Positions 27,439 to 36,646 of a stretch of 64,000 nt of DNA are shown in pieces. Source of the stretch: Bacillus sp. N13C7 (GTDB taxonomy: Bacteria; Bacillota; Bacilli; Bacillales; Bacillaceae); the NCBI RefSeq assembly GCF_026790065.1, contig NZ_JALAMO010000007.1:50181-114180 (forward strand), in the 5' to 3' direction. The notes under the pieces were generated by a model that ran no database searches, was not told the DNA's origin, and saw nothing but the letters and a program-made list of their open reading frames with translations. Within the stretch, counting starts at the first letter, position 1. Every line of letters starts with the position of its first letter. The translations under genes were made by a program, and so were the position numbers.

Positions 27439-27915
27439 ATGAATCAGTGTGACTATTTATTTTTTCTGAAACAACTTCCCATGTTTAATGAAGTGCCTCA
27501 ATCCATTGTCGAAACCTTGCTGAAAAATGGGACATTTATCTGCGGCTTATGTGATCAGTCTCCATCCTTTCTTCATTCTCAATCCGTCTATATTGTATTA
27601 AAAGGAAGTGTCCGTTTTATGGACAGCAGGCTCCCTGAAGGATCGAAAACCGTTGCGCTGTGGGAAAAAGGCGATGTGTTTCCGATTGATGAAAAAGGCG
27701 GGCTGTATTTATCGCCATTTATCTCAGTCAATGCCTCTCCTGATATTCTAATACTCAATATCCCTTATTACATATTTAAGAAAATGATGTCTTACAATGC
27801 GCAGCTGCAAATGAACTTTTTGGCCATGCTTCAGCAAAATGTCTTTTGTTCCTATCAATTATTTTTGCGGTACCTGCATACCTCACAGGATGAAAACGCC
27901 GAGCCCGGTTCCTAA
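27439..27915 (+). CDS. arfM: Anaerobic respiration and fermentation modulator ArfM
   Basis: A 158-residue protein resembling the cyclic-nucleotide-binding barrel of the Crp/Fnr family (YIVLKGSVRFMDS, WEKGDVFPI) but without a DNA-binding domain. In B. subtilis arfM (ywiD) modulates anaerobic genes such as hmp and lctEP. CAGGAGG precedes ATG 27439; the longer upstream frame would start before the -10. Driven by an Fnr box and closed by its own terminator. Confidence 0.92.
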   Translation: MNQCDYLFFLKQLPMFNEVPQSIVETLLKNGTFICGLCDQSPSFLHSQSVYIVLKGSVRFMDSRLPEGSKTVALWEKGDVFPIDEKGGLYLSPFISVNASPDILILNIPYYIFKKMMSYNAQLQMNFLAMLQQNVFCSYQLFLRYLHTSQDENAEPGS

Positions 27916-27930
27916 TGAGAACCGGGTGTT
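27904..27930 (+). terminator. Terminator of arfM
   Basis: CCCGGTTC / GAACCGGG arms overlapping the arfM stop codon, followed by a short T-rich tail. Confidence 0.8.
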
Positions 27931-28050
27931 TTGATCTTCTTTACATGACAGGCGGCTAATGAGGAGGCCTTCCTGATCGCCGCGTTCATTACATCCTGTG
28001 AAAGTTCTTCCTTCACCCATGTGTGAACATTTTGTGAAAAAAGCAGAGTG

Positions 28051-28093
28051 TGTGACATAGTTCACAAGGAAACACGCTGTCTCTGTTTATAGT
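28051..28093 (+). promoter_or_regulatory. Fnr-dependent promoter of narGHJI
   Basis: Box TGTGA-CATAGT-TCACA at 28051-28066, -10 TATAGT at 28088-28093, same -41.5 geometry. A weaker direct repeat (TGTGAACATTTTGTGA) lies 30 bases upstream and may be a second, imperfect site. Confidence 0.88.
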
Positions 28094-28132
28094 GGAACTT
28101 AGCATCACCTGACTCGGAAGGAGTGAACTCTT

Positions 28133-31100
28133 ATGAAGAAAAAGAAAATGAGTCCGTTGTTTAGGAGATTACATTATTTCTCTCCTATCGAACACCATTC
28201 AAATAAACATAGCCAAACCACCCGCGAAGATCGCGATTGGGAGAATGTATACAGAAACAGATGGCAATACGACATAGTCGTTCGCTCCACCCATGGCGTC
28301 AATTGCACGGGGTCTTGCAGCTGGAATATCTATGTGAAAAACGGCATTGTCACATGGGAAGGGCAAAACCTAAATTATCCATCAACAGGCCCCGATATGC
28401 CTGATTTCGAACCGAGAGGCTGTCCGCGGGGGGCGAGTTTTTCATGGTATATCTACAGCCCGCTCCGTGTGAAATATCCATACGTGCGCGGTGTGCTGAT
28501 TCATTTGTGGCGGGAAGCACTGCAGACGCATCAAAATCCATTGGAAGCCTGGAAATCGATTGTGGAAAACCCTGAAAAAGCGAAGTCCTATAAACAGGCG
28601 AGAGGGAAAGGCGGTTTTGTGCGCGCTGAATGGCCGGAGGTGCTGAAGCTGATTTCAGCCTCTCTGCTGTATACAGTGATGAAATACGGGCCAGACCGGA
28701 ACGTCGGTTTTTCTCCGATTCCGGCTATGTCCATGATCAGCCATGCCTCAGGCTCCCGGTTTATGTCGTTAATCGGCGGCCCTATGCTCAGTTTTTATGA
28801 CTGGTATGCGGATCTTCCCCCGGCATCCCCGCAAATCTGGGGTGACCAGACGGATGTTCCGGAAAGCAGTGATTGGTACAATTCGGGCTATATCATCACA
28901 TGGGGCTCCAACGTTCCATTAACGAGAACGCCTGACGCGCATTTTTTGGCGGAGGCCCGCTATAAAGGCGCTAAGGTCATTTCGATCAGTCCGGATTTTG
29001 CAGAATCCTCAAAGTTTGCGGATGACTGGCTGAGTATCCGCCAAGGGACTGATGGGGCGCTTGCGATGGCCATGGGTCACGTCATTTTGCAGGAATTTTA
29101 CGTGAACCAAGAAACTGAACGTTTTATTGAGTACGCGAAGCAATACACCGATTTTCCATTCTTCGTCACCCTGTCAAAGGAAAATGGCGTATATACAGCG
29201 GGCCGGTTTCTTCATGCGAAGGACATCGGGCGGCAGACAAAGCATGATCAGTGGAAGCCTGCAGTCTGGAATGAACAGACAGGCGCATTTGCCATACCGC
29301 AGGGGACAATGGGCTCGCGCTGGGATGGGCAGCAGAAATGGAACCTGCACATGATTGATGAAGAAACCGGGGAACCGATTGAACCCCGTCTCTCTGTGCT
29401 GGGAATAGAAGACGAAATCGGCACGGTGCGCATCCCGTATTTTTCAAATGACGGAAACAAAGTGCTTGATCGGGATCTTCCTATTAAAAAAATGCACCTG
29501 AACGGTGAAGAGACGTACGTTACGACTGTGTTTGACTTGATCCTGGCTAACTACGGCGTGAACCGGGGCATCGGCAAACGATCAGCTTTCTCCTATGATG
29601 ATCCTGAGCCGTTTACGCCTGCCTGGCAGGAACAGATGACAGGAATCAAAAAAGAAGCTGTCATTAAAATTGCCCGAGAATTTGCCCAGAATGCGATCGA
29701 TACAGACGGCCGGTCCATGATTATCGTAGGAGCGGGGATTAACCACTGGTTCAACTCCGACACAATCTACCGGGCAGTGTTAAATCTTGTTTTACTGGTA
29801 GGCGCCCAAGGCGTAAACGGCGGAGGCTGGGCCCATTATGTGGGGCAGGAAAAGCTCCGTCCTGCTGAAGGATGGCAGACGATTGCAAATGCAAAGGACT
29901 GGGAAGGCGTGCCTAAACTGCAAAACGGCACCTCATTTTTCTACTTTGCGACAGACCAGTGGCGTTACGAGGACCAGCCGATCAGTGACCTGGCTTCACC
30001 GATCGCTGCGTCATCCCGCTACAAGCACCACGCCGATTACAATGTGCTGGCGGCGCGGCTAGGGTGGCTTCCGTCATACCCGACTTTTAATCAAAACGGC
30101 ATCGATCTGTACAAAGAAGCTGAAAAGGCAGGGGCGGCAACACCTGAAGACGTAGGTGCGTACGTGGCCTCACAGCTCCAAGAGAAAAAACTGAAATTCG
30201 CAATTGAAGATCCTGACAATGAAGTGAATTTTCCTAGGAATCTCTTCGTATGGCGAGCGAATCTGATCTCCAGCTCAGGAAAAGGGCACGAATATTTTCT
30301 CAAGCATTTGCTGGGGACGACGAACGGTTTGATGAATGACGACAGCGACAGCATCCGTCCGGAAGAAATCAAATGGCGGGACCAGGCACCGGAAGGAAAG
30401 CTCGACTTATTAATCAATCTTGATTTTCGAATGGCTGGTACGGCGCTATATTCCGATATCGTGCTGCCGGCGGCGACATGGTATGAAAAACACGATCTCA
30501 GCAGCACGGATATGCATCCGTTTATCCATCCTTTTGCTCCGGCCATCTCGGCTCCGTGGGAATCGAAATCAGACTGGGATATTTTTAAGGCTCTGTCAAA
30601 AGCCGTTTCCGATCTGGCAGAAGAAGTCGATATGGAGCCGGTGAAAGAAGTGGTCGCGACGCCGCTCCTCCATGACACCATGCAGGAATTAGCCCAGCCG
30701 TTCGGCAAAATCAAGGACTGGAGCAAGGGCGAATGTGAGGCCATACCGGGAAAATCGATGCCAAATATCCAAGTTGTTGAACGGGATTACAAGCACATTT
30801 TTCATAAAATGACCGCGCTCGGTCCTAACGCCGCTTTAAAGCCGAGCGGAACAAAAGGAATGAGCTGGTCGATAGCCGATGAATATGAATCACTCAAAAA
30901 GAGACTGGGAGACATCACCTCGGACAGCGTCGCAAAGGGATGTCCAAATATAAGTGATGCAAAGCAGGCAGCAGAAGCGATTTTAACCCTATCATCCACT
31001 TCGAATGGAAAGGTCGCCGTCAAAGCATGGGAATCACTTGAAAACATCACAAACCTGAAACTGAAAGACCTGGCGGAAGAGCGCGAGGAAGAATGCTTTA

Positions 31101-31819
31101 CGTTCGAACAAATTACAGCCCAGCCGAAAACGGTTATCACGTCTCCGGCATTTACCGGCTCAGAAAAAGGCGGACGCAGGTACTCGCCGTTTACGACGAA
31201 CGTAGAAAAATTAATCCCATGGCGAACACTGACTGGCAGACAATCCTATTATGTCGATCATGAACTGATGATGGAATTCGGTGAAACGATGGCGACATTT
31301 AAACCGATCCTCCAGCATCGTCCGTTTCTGAGCAAGCGGCCTGATCAAGAGGGGAAAGAAATTGTCCTCAATTATTTGACGCCGCATAATAAATGGTCTG
31401 TCCACAGCATGTATTTTGATTCCCTGCCAATGCTGACGTTGTTCCGCGGCGGGCCGACGGTGTGGATGAATAAAGATGATGCAGAGGACACGGATATCAA
31501 AGATAACGATTGGATTGAATGCTTTAACCGAAACGGTGTTGTCGTCGCGAGAGCGGTTTTGTCTCACCGGATTCCTAAAGGAATGGCGTTTATGCACCAT
31601 GCCCAGGATCGCCACATCAATGTGCCCGGCACGAAACTGACAAATAACCGCGGAGGCACCCATAACAGCCCGACAAGGATACACGTCAAGCCGACGCAGA
31701 TGATCGGGGGCTATGCCCAGCTCAGCTACGGCTTTAATTATTACGGTCCAACAGGGAATCAGCGCGACCTGAACGTCGTCATCCGCAAGCTGAAGGAGGT
31801 CGATTGGCTTGAAGATTAA
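28133..31819 (+). CDS. narG: Respiratory nitrate reductase alpha chain
   Basis: Catalytic subunit of the membrane-bound nitrate reductase, 1228 residues, which reduces nitrate to nitrite on the inner face of the membrane. The N-terminal FeS site uses His (HGVNCTGSC, near residue 50) and a downstream Cys (CPRGAS). The bis-MGD molybdenum cofactor domains follow, including the Asp-ligand region YNSGYIITWGSN. GGAAGGAG precedes the ATG. narH starts inside its last codons. Confidence 0.98.
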   Translation: MKKKKMSPLFRRLHYFSPIEHHSNKHSQTTREDRDWENVYRNRWQYDIVVRSTHGVNCTGSCSWNIYVKNGIVTWEGQNLNYPSTGPDMPDFEPRGCPRGASFSWYIYSPLRVKYPYVRGVLIHLWREALQTHQNPLEAWKSIVENPEKAKSYKQARGKGGFVRAEWPEVLKLISASLLYTVMKYGPDRNVGFSPIPAMSMISHASGSRFMSLIGGPMLSFYDWYADLPPASPQIWGDQTDVPESSDWYNSGYIITWGSNVPLTRTPDAHFLAEARYKGAKVISISPDFAESSKFADDWLSIRQGTDGALAMAMGHVILQEFYVNQETERFIEYAKQYTDFPFFVTLSKENGVYTAGRFLHAKDIGRQTKHDQWKPAVWNEQTGAFAIPQGTMGSRWDGQQKWNLHMIDEETGEPIEPRLSVLGIEDEIGTVRIPYFSNDGNKVLDRDLPIKKMHLNGEETYVTTVFDLILANYGVNRGIGKRSAFSYDDPEPFTPAWQEQMTGIKKEAVIKIAREFAQNAIDTDGRSMIIVGAGINHWFNSDTIYRAVLNLVLLVGAQGVNGGGWAHYVGQEKLRPAEGWQTIANAKDWEGVPKLQNGTSFFYFATDQWRYEDQPISDLASPIAASSRYKHHADYNVLAARLGWLPSYPTFNQNGIDLYKEAEKAGAATPEDVGAYVASQLQEKKLKFAIEDPDNEVNFPRNLFVWRANLISSSGKGHEYFLKHLLGTTNGLMNDDSDSIRPEEIKWRDQAPEGKLDLLINLDFRMAGTALYSDIVLPAATWYEKHDLSSTDMHPFIHPFAPAISAPWESKSDWDIFKALSKAVSDLAEEVDMEPVKEVVATPLLHDTMQELAQPFGKIKDWSKGECEAIPGKSMPNIQVVERDYKHIFHKMTALGPNAALKPSGTKGMSWSIADEYESLKKRLGDITSDSVAKGCPNISDAKQAAEAILTLSSTSNGKVAVKAWESLENITNLKLKDLAEEREEECFTFEQITAQPKTVITSPAFTGSEKGGRRYSPFTTNVEKLIPWRTLTGRQSYYVDHELMMEFGETMATFKPILQHRPFLSKRPDQEGKEIVLNYLTPHNKWSVHSMYFDSLPMLTLFRGGPTVWMNKDDAEDTDIKDNDWIECFNRNGVVVARAVLSHRIPKGMAFMHHAQDRHINVPGTKLTNNRGGTHNSPTRIHVKPTQMIGGYAQLSYGFNYYGPTGNQRDLNVVIRKLKEVDWLED

Positions 31820-33272
31820 AGCGCAAATCGGTATGGTCATGAACTTGGATAAATGCATCGGCTGCCACACGTGCAGCGTCACCTGCAAAAACACGTGGAC
31901 AAACCGTGCCGGTGCGGAATATATGTACTTTAATAATGTAGAAACAAAGCCGGGCATCGGCTATCCGAAGCAATGGGAGGACCAGGACAAATATAAAGGC
32001 GGCTGGACATTGAAAAAAGGAAAGCTCGAGCTGAAATCCGGCCCGAAAACGAATCGGCTTGCAGGCCTTTTCTATAATCCGAATCAGCCGACGATTGATG
32101 ATTATTATGAGCCTTGGAACTATGATTATGAAACATTAACAAACAGCCCGCAGAAAAAAAACCAGCCAGTGGCTCGCCCGAAATCGTCCTTGACCGGAGA
32201 CTTTATGAATATTGAATGGGGACCGAACTGGGAGGATGATCTCGCAGGCGGCCACATAACGGGGCTTGAGGACCCAAACGTGCCAAAAATGGAGGAATCG
32301 ATCAAAACAGAATTCGATGAAGTCTTTATGATGTATCTGCCGCGTATTTGTGAGCACTGCATCAACCCGGCTTGCGTTTCCTCCTGCCCGTCCGGCGCCA
32401 TGTACAAACGCGAGGAAGACGGCATTGTGCTTGTGGATCAAAACGCATGCCGCTCATGGAGATATTGCGTTTCTTCCTGTCCTTATAAAAAAGTCTATTT
32501 TAATTGGCAAACGAACAAAGCGGAAAAATGCACACTCTGCTTTCCGCGCTTGGAGGCGGGACTGCCGACCATCTGCTCTGAGACGTGTGTAGGCAGAATC
32601 CGCTACCTCGGCGTCATGCTGTATGACGCGGACAAAGTGGAGGAAACAGCATCTGTTGAAAATGAAAAAGATCTCTATCTTTCCCAATTGGATGTTTTTC
32701 TTGATCCGAATGATCCTGAAATTGCCAAACTGGCAAAAGAACAAGGCATTCCGGCTGAATGGATAGAGGCCGCGCAGCAATCGCCGATCTATAAAATGAT
32801 CATCGACTGGAAGATTGCGCTGCCGCTTCACCCTGAGTACCGCACACTGCCGATGGTTTGGTACATTCCGCCGCTGAGCCCGATTATGAATCTCTTTGAA
32901 GGAAAAGGCAGCCGGCAGTCCGCGGAAGATATTTTTCCGGCTATCGACCAAATGAGAATACCGATAAACTATTTGGCGCAGCTGTTAACGGCCGGTGATA
33001 CGGATCATATTCGGTCAACATTAAAGAAAATGTCTGTCATGCGCCAGTATATGAGAGCGGTCCAGACGAATAAAACCGTCGACCCGGCACTGATCTCCAG
33101 TGTCGGCTTAACAGAACAGCAAATTGAAGACATGTATCGGCTGCTTGCAATCGCCAAATACGATGACCGCTTTGTGATTCCAAGCAGCCACCGGGAAGAA
33201 GTGTCAGATTTATATGCTGAACAAGGGAGCTGCGGCTTGTCATTTTCTGGCGGCCCAGGCTCTTGCTTCTAA
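31809..33272 (+). CDS. narH: Respiratory nitrate reductase beta chain
   Basis: The electron-transfer subunit, 487 residues, carrying four iron-sulphur clusters. The Cys groups CIGCHTCSVTC (about 16-26), CEHCINPACVSSC, CRSWRYCVSSC and CTLCFPR...C are visible; the Trp in CRSWRYC is typical of NarH, where one cluster is 3Fe-4S. It starts at TTG 31809, overlapping the narG end by 11 bases. It passes electrons from the NarI haems to NarG. Confidence 0.98.
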   Translation: MKIKAQIGMVMNLDKCIGCHTCSVTCKNTWTNRAGAEYMYFNNVETKPGIGYPKQWEDQDKYKGGWTLKKGKLELKSGPKTNRLAGLFYNPNQPTIDDYYEPWNYDYETLTNSPQKKNQPVARPKSSLTGDFMNIEWGPNWEDDLAGGHITGLEDPNVPKMEESIKTEFDEVFMMYLPRICEHCINPACVSSCPSGAMYKREEDGIVLVDQNACRSWRYCVSSCPYKKVYFNWQTNKAEKCTLCFPRLEAGLPTICSETCVGRIRYLGVMLYDADKVEETASVENEKDLYLSQLDVFLDPNDPEIAKLAKEQGIPAEWIEAAQQSPIYKMIIDWKIALPLHPEYRTLPMVWYIPPLSPIMNLFEGKGSRQSAEDIFPAIDQMRIPINYLAQLLTAGDTDHIRSTLKKMSVMRQYMRAVQTNKTVDPALISSVGLTEQQIEDMYRLLAIAKYDDRFVIPSSHREEVSDLYAEQGSCGLSFSGGPGSCF

Positions 33273-33297
33273 CTTTTGATAAATGAGGTGTAACAAG

Positions 33298-33852
33298 ATG
33301 AACACCACAGACCGGCAAATCACGTTTTCTGCTCTTTCCTATCTTCTTTCTTATCCGGATGAAGAGTGGAGAGCCGAGCTTCCCGATTGGAAGGCTCTTA
33401 TCCATGAAATGAACAATCAGCAAATGTGTGAGAAGCTGTTGCACTTTTTCGATGCGACAGCCGGCTTTTCTCAGGAAGCTCTGATTGAACACTACGTCTA
33501 TACGTTTGACTTCGGGAAAAAAACGAATATGTATGTCACCTACTTTAACTCAGGCGAGCAAAGGGAACGAGGCATTGAGTTGCTGCATTTAAAAAACACA
33601 TACCAGCAATCCGGCTTCCTGCCGACAGAGAAAGAGCTGCCTGATTACCTGCCGCTTATGCTGGAATTTGCCGCGATTGCGGAAATTGAAGCAGCAAGAA
33701 GTGTGTTTGAGAAATATTTGTCCAATGTGAGGGAGCTGGCATCCCGCCTCGAAAAAAATGACAGCATCTATGCGGAGCTGCTGCACGTGCTGCTGGCCGC
33801 GCTGGGAAACATCGGCGTGCGTGAAAGCATTGAAGGGGCTGTTCAGGCATGA
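33298..33852 (+). CDS. narJ: Nitrate reductase assembly chaperone NarJ
   Basis: A 184-residue helical chaperone of the TorD/NarJ type that assists cofactor insertion into NarG; it is not part of the final enzyme. The family motif region YLSNVRELASRLE and the conserved YVYTFDFGKKTNMYVTYF are present. ATG 33298 with GAGGTG gives the usual length. The last four bases overlap narI. Confidence 0.95.
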   Translation: MNTTDRQITFSALSYLLSYPDEEWRAELPDWKALIHEMNNQQMCEKLLHFFDATAGFSQEALIEHYVYTFDFGKKTNMYVTYFNSGEQRERGIELLHLKNTYQQSGFLPTEKELPDYLPLMLEFAAIAEIEAARSVFEKYLSNVRELASRLEKNDSIYAELLHVLLAALGNIGVRESIEGAVQA

Positions 33853-34520
33853 GCGGACAGATCCTGTGGGGCGTGATGCCATACATTGTATTGACGATTT
33901 TTATCGGCGGCCATATTTACCGCTATCAGCATGATCAATTTGGCTGGACGGCGAAATCAAGCGAGCTGTTAGAAAAGAAAAAACTCGCGGCGGGCAGCAC
34001 CCTTTTTCACTGGGGCATACTGTGTGTCGTCGGCGGCCATATCATGGGAATTCTGATCCCGGTAGGCGTGTATTCTGGAATCGGCATTTCAGAGCATGTG
34101 TATCATAAAATGGCGATTGGCGCAGGCCTCCCGGCGGGAATTGTGGCCTGTATCGGACTTATCATCCTGACGTACAGAAGGCTGTTTGACAAAAGAATCC
34201 GCAAAACCAGCTCGCCTGCGGATATTCTTATTCTCATTCTGCTGCTGTTCATGATGCTGTCGGGCGTTGCGGCCACGTTTCTCAATATTGATTCGAAGGG
34301 ATTCGATTACCGGACAACAGTCGGGCCGTGGTTCAGAGAAATCGCTTTGTTCAGGCCTGACGCCTCTTTGATGGAGAGTGTCCCGCTATGGTTTAAGTTT
34401 CATATTGTTATCGGATACGTTGTTTTTATTCTGTGGCCGTTTACGAGATTGGTTCACGTGTTCAGCCTGCCGCTCAAATATTTGACCCGCAGCTATGTCG
34501 TATATCGAAAACGCTCGTAA
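33849..34520 (+). CDS. narI: Respiratory nitrate reductase gamma chain (cytochrome b)
   Basis: A 223-residue membrane protein with five membrane segments and paired His residues (GGHIYRYQHD, GGHIMGI, FKFHIVIGY, TRLVHVFS) that bind two haem b groups. It oxidises menaquinol and anchors NarGH. ATG overlaps the narJ stop. A strong terminator follows directly. Confidence 0.97.
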   Translation: MSGQILWGVMPYIVLTIFIGGHIYRYQHDQFGWTAKSSELLEKKKLAAGSTLFHWGILCVVGGHIMGILIPVGVYSGIGISEHVYHKMAIGAGLPAGIVACIGLIILTYRRLFDKRIRKTSSPADILILILLLFMMLSGVAATFLNIDSKGFDYRTTVGPWFREIALFRPDASLMESVPLWFKFHIVIGYVVFILWPFTRLVHVFSLPLKYLTRSYVVYRKRS

Positions 34521-34550
34521 AAATCCCCCCTGAAAGAGGGGGATTTTTTT
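34521..34550 (+). terminator. Terminator of narGHJI
   Basis: AAATCCCCC / GGGGGATTT arms and a run of seven T. Confidence 0.92.
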
Positions 34551-34560
34551 ATCTTGGTGA

Positions 34561-34953
34561 AAAAATAAAAACGCAAGATATTTTCTGCCAAGGCAATGGC
34601 TCTCTTTTTCGCCGCTTGCCGGGGCAATTTGCGGCGGGGCGCTGATTGGATTCGGCCTTTCGCTCATGTTTTATCATCAGGCTTCACTCGGCGGCGCCAA
34701 TATTCTTGCTTTATTTCTGCAAAAACGGTATGGATGGAACCCCGGGACAGTTCATTTTCTCTTCGATTTAGCCGTAGTGCTGGCCGGCATCTTTTCCGTC
34801 GGCTTGCTGATAGGGGGCTGCTCCTTAGTGTCGATTGCGGTCACGGGCCTGATCGTCAGCTACTTCAAAAATAAAATCAAAAGCGGCCACTCCCTCAAGC
34901 CTGGTTTGCTCCAGAACCTCACATCCGGCCAATCACAGGAAGCCTCATCATAA
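34561..34953 (+). pseudogene. Truncated YitT-family membrane protein
   Basis: An open frame follows a TGA at 34558 and reads FLPRQWLSFSP, then glycine-rich membrane stretches (GGALIGFGLSLMFYHQASLG, FLFDLAVVLAGIFSVGLL), ending SQEASS at 34953. This looks like the C-terminal half of a YitT-type (DUF161) five-helix protein. No start codon with a ribosome site exists before the internal ATG at 34666, and the narI terminator sits immediately upstream, so the 5' half is missing. It is probably a relic rather than a working gene; the family assignment is by eye. Confidence 0.62.
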
Positions 34954-34979
34954 GCCTTTCCGCCTTAGGCGGAGAGGCC
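34954..34979 (+). terminator. Hairpin after the YitT relic
   Basis: GCCTTTCCGCC / GGCGGAGAGGC arms with a three-base loop but no proper T run; perhaps the leftover terminator of the truncated gene. Confidence 0.5.
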
Positions 34980-35055
34980 ATTCTTCTGCAAAGGTTTACA
35001 CATTAGAAAAAAGAGGTAATACGAAGGTAATCGAATCAGAATGGAGAGAGTATGG

Positions 35056-36558
35056 ATGCTGAAACGGAGACTGGAGTTTTTCTTTTTATATATGATGCTT
35101 ATCGGGGCATATGTCATATGGTTTTTTCCGGTTTCCAGGCTTGAATTTTACGGGGGAGTGCTTTGCTATACAAGCATTATTTTGTTCAGCATCTATTCGT
35201 TAATTCTTGAGAACCGCACCTCGCAGCACACGCTGTTATGGATTCACATCCTTGTCTTTTTTCCAATCGTCGGCTACATGTTTTATCTGTTTTCCGGACA
35301 GCTCTATGTGAAGGGGAAGCTGTTTAAGACAAAACGAATGTACAACAGGGAAAAGCTCAGAAAGCTGTTTGACATGGAGGAAACGCCGGAAGTGACAGGG
35401 CTTAAGGACAATCAAGAACGGTTCTTTACGTATTCCATCAGGGCTGCCCATATGAATATCAATACGAAAAGCAATATCAAAGTGCTGAAAAACGGCGAGG
35501 AAACCTTCCCGGACATTTTCAAAGCGATGCGGAAGGCGAAATCCTATATACATATTGAATACTACATGTTTAAATCAGACATGCTCGGCCGCGGCATGAT
35601 GGACATTATGATGGAGAAAGCGCGCCAGGGTGTCGAGGTGCGGTTTTTATATGACGCTGCAGGAAGCATCAAGCTGGCAAGAAGAGATATCATGAAAATG
35701 AAACAAGCGGGAGTGGACATTGTTCCGTTTTCTCCGCTGAAATACGGATTTTTTAATCAGAAGCTGAATTTCAGAAATCACCGGAAAATCGTGATCATCG
35801 ATGGAAACATCGGTTTTGTGGGCGGATTAAATGTCGGGAAGGAATATATCAGCAGAGATCCGCACATCGGGTTTTGGAGAGATACTCACCTGCGGCTGGA
35901 AGGAGAAATTGTGCAAACGCTTCACGCTATTTTCATGCTGGATTGGGAATATGTCTCCAACGAAGTGTTAATTGATCAAGAAGAGTACAATAGGCCGGTT
36001 CCTGTTGAGGGAGGGGGCATTTATCAAATTGTCGCAACAGGCCCTGACATGAAGGAAAGCATGAGCGACCTCTATTATGAAATGATTTCCTCAGCACAGA
36101 AATCAATATGGATTGCCACGCCCTATTTTGTCCCGAATGAGTCCATACGCACGGCGCTAAAAGCTGCGGCGACAAAAGGCGTAGAGGTAAGGATTATGGT
36201 GCCGGAGAAGAATGACAGCTTTTTAACGGAATACGCATCGAGATCCTATTTTCCAGAACTGCTTCTTGAGGGCATTGAAGTCTATTCCTATCAAAAAGGC
36301 TTCATGCATCAAAAAGTCATCATCGTGGATGGAGATCTCGCCTCGGTTGGCACCGCGAATATGGACATGCGCAGCTTTCAGCTCAACTTTGAAGTGAACG
36401 TATTCTTCACGGATACGGAAGCCATTCGTACCCTTGAAGACCATTTCGAAGAGGATATGCTGGATAGTGACAAACTCAGCCCAGTCGGCTTTTATAAAAG
36501 AGGAATGGCTGACCGGACAAAAGAATCGTTTGCCCGTCTGTTTTCGGGGGTTCTGTAA
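35056..36558 (+). CDS. ywiE: Cardiolipin synthase-type phospholipase D protein
   Basis: A 500-residue membrane enzyme that joins two phosphatidylglycerol molecules to cardiolipin. Two N-terminal membrane segments (about 7-25 and 32-75) precede two PLD catalytic motifs: HRKIVIIDG (near 234) and HQKVIIVDG (near 417), each followed by a GG(L/T)N-type stretch. ATG 35056 has GGAGAG close by; an ATG 15 bases upstream is also open. B. subtilis has paralogues ClsA and the YwjE type; the latter is also in this window. Confidence 0.92.
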   Translation: MLKRRLEFFFLYMMLIGAYVIWFFPVSRLEFYGGVLCYTSIILFSIYSLILENRTSQHTLLWIHILVFFPIVGYMFYLFSGQLYVKGKLFKTKRMYNREKLRKLFDMEETPEVTGLKDNQERFFTYSIRAAHMNINTKSNIKVLKNGEETFPDIFKAMRKAKSYIHIEYYMFKSDMLGRGMMDIMMEKARQGVEVRFLYDAAGSIKLARRDIMKMKQAGVDIVPFSPLKYGFFNQKLNFRNHRKIVIIDGNIGFVGGLNVGKEYISRDPHIGFWRDTHLRLEGEIVQTLHAIFMLDWEYVSNEVLIDQEEYNRPVPVEGGGIYQIVATGPDMKESMSDLYYEMISSAQKSIWIATPYFVPNESIRTALKAAATKGVEVRIMVPEKNDSFLTEYASRSYFPELLLEGIEVYSYQKGFMHQKVIIVDGDLASVGTANMDMRSFQLNFEVNVFFTDTEAIRTLEDHFEEDMLDSDKLSPVGFYKRGMADRTKESFARLFSGVL

Positions 36559-36646
36559 GAAAAAAGAAATCTGATCTTTCAAAACTGCCGGTGTATAGTA
36601 TAATTGAGAAAAATTATCAGTTATTTATGCATTGGGGGAAGATAGG

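Noticed and set aside
27930-28050. Possible small gene between arfM and narG
   Set aside because: Only short frames without ribosome sites; the interval holds the arfM terminator and the narG promoter region.
29166-30744. Long minus-strand frames inside narG
   Set aside because: Mirror-frame artefacts of a GC-rich, strongly coding gene; narG is complete and in its usual frame.
31211-31957. 248-codon minus-strand frame over narG/narH junction
   Set aside because: Shadow of two well-supported overlapping genes; no start signal or family resemblance.
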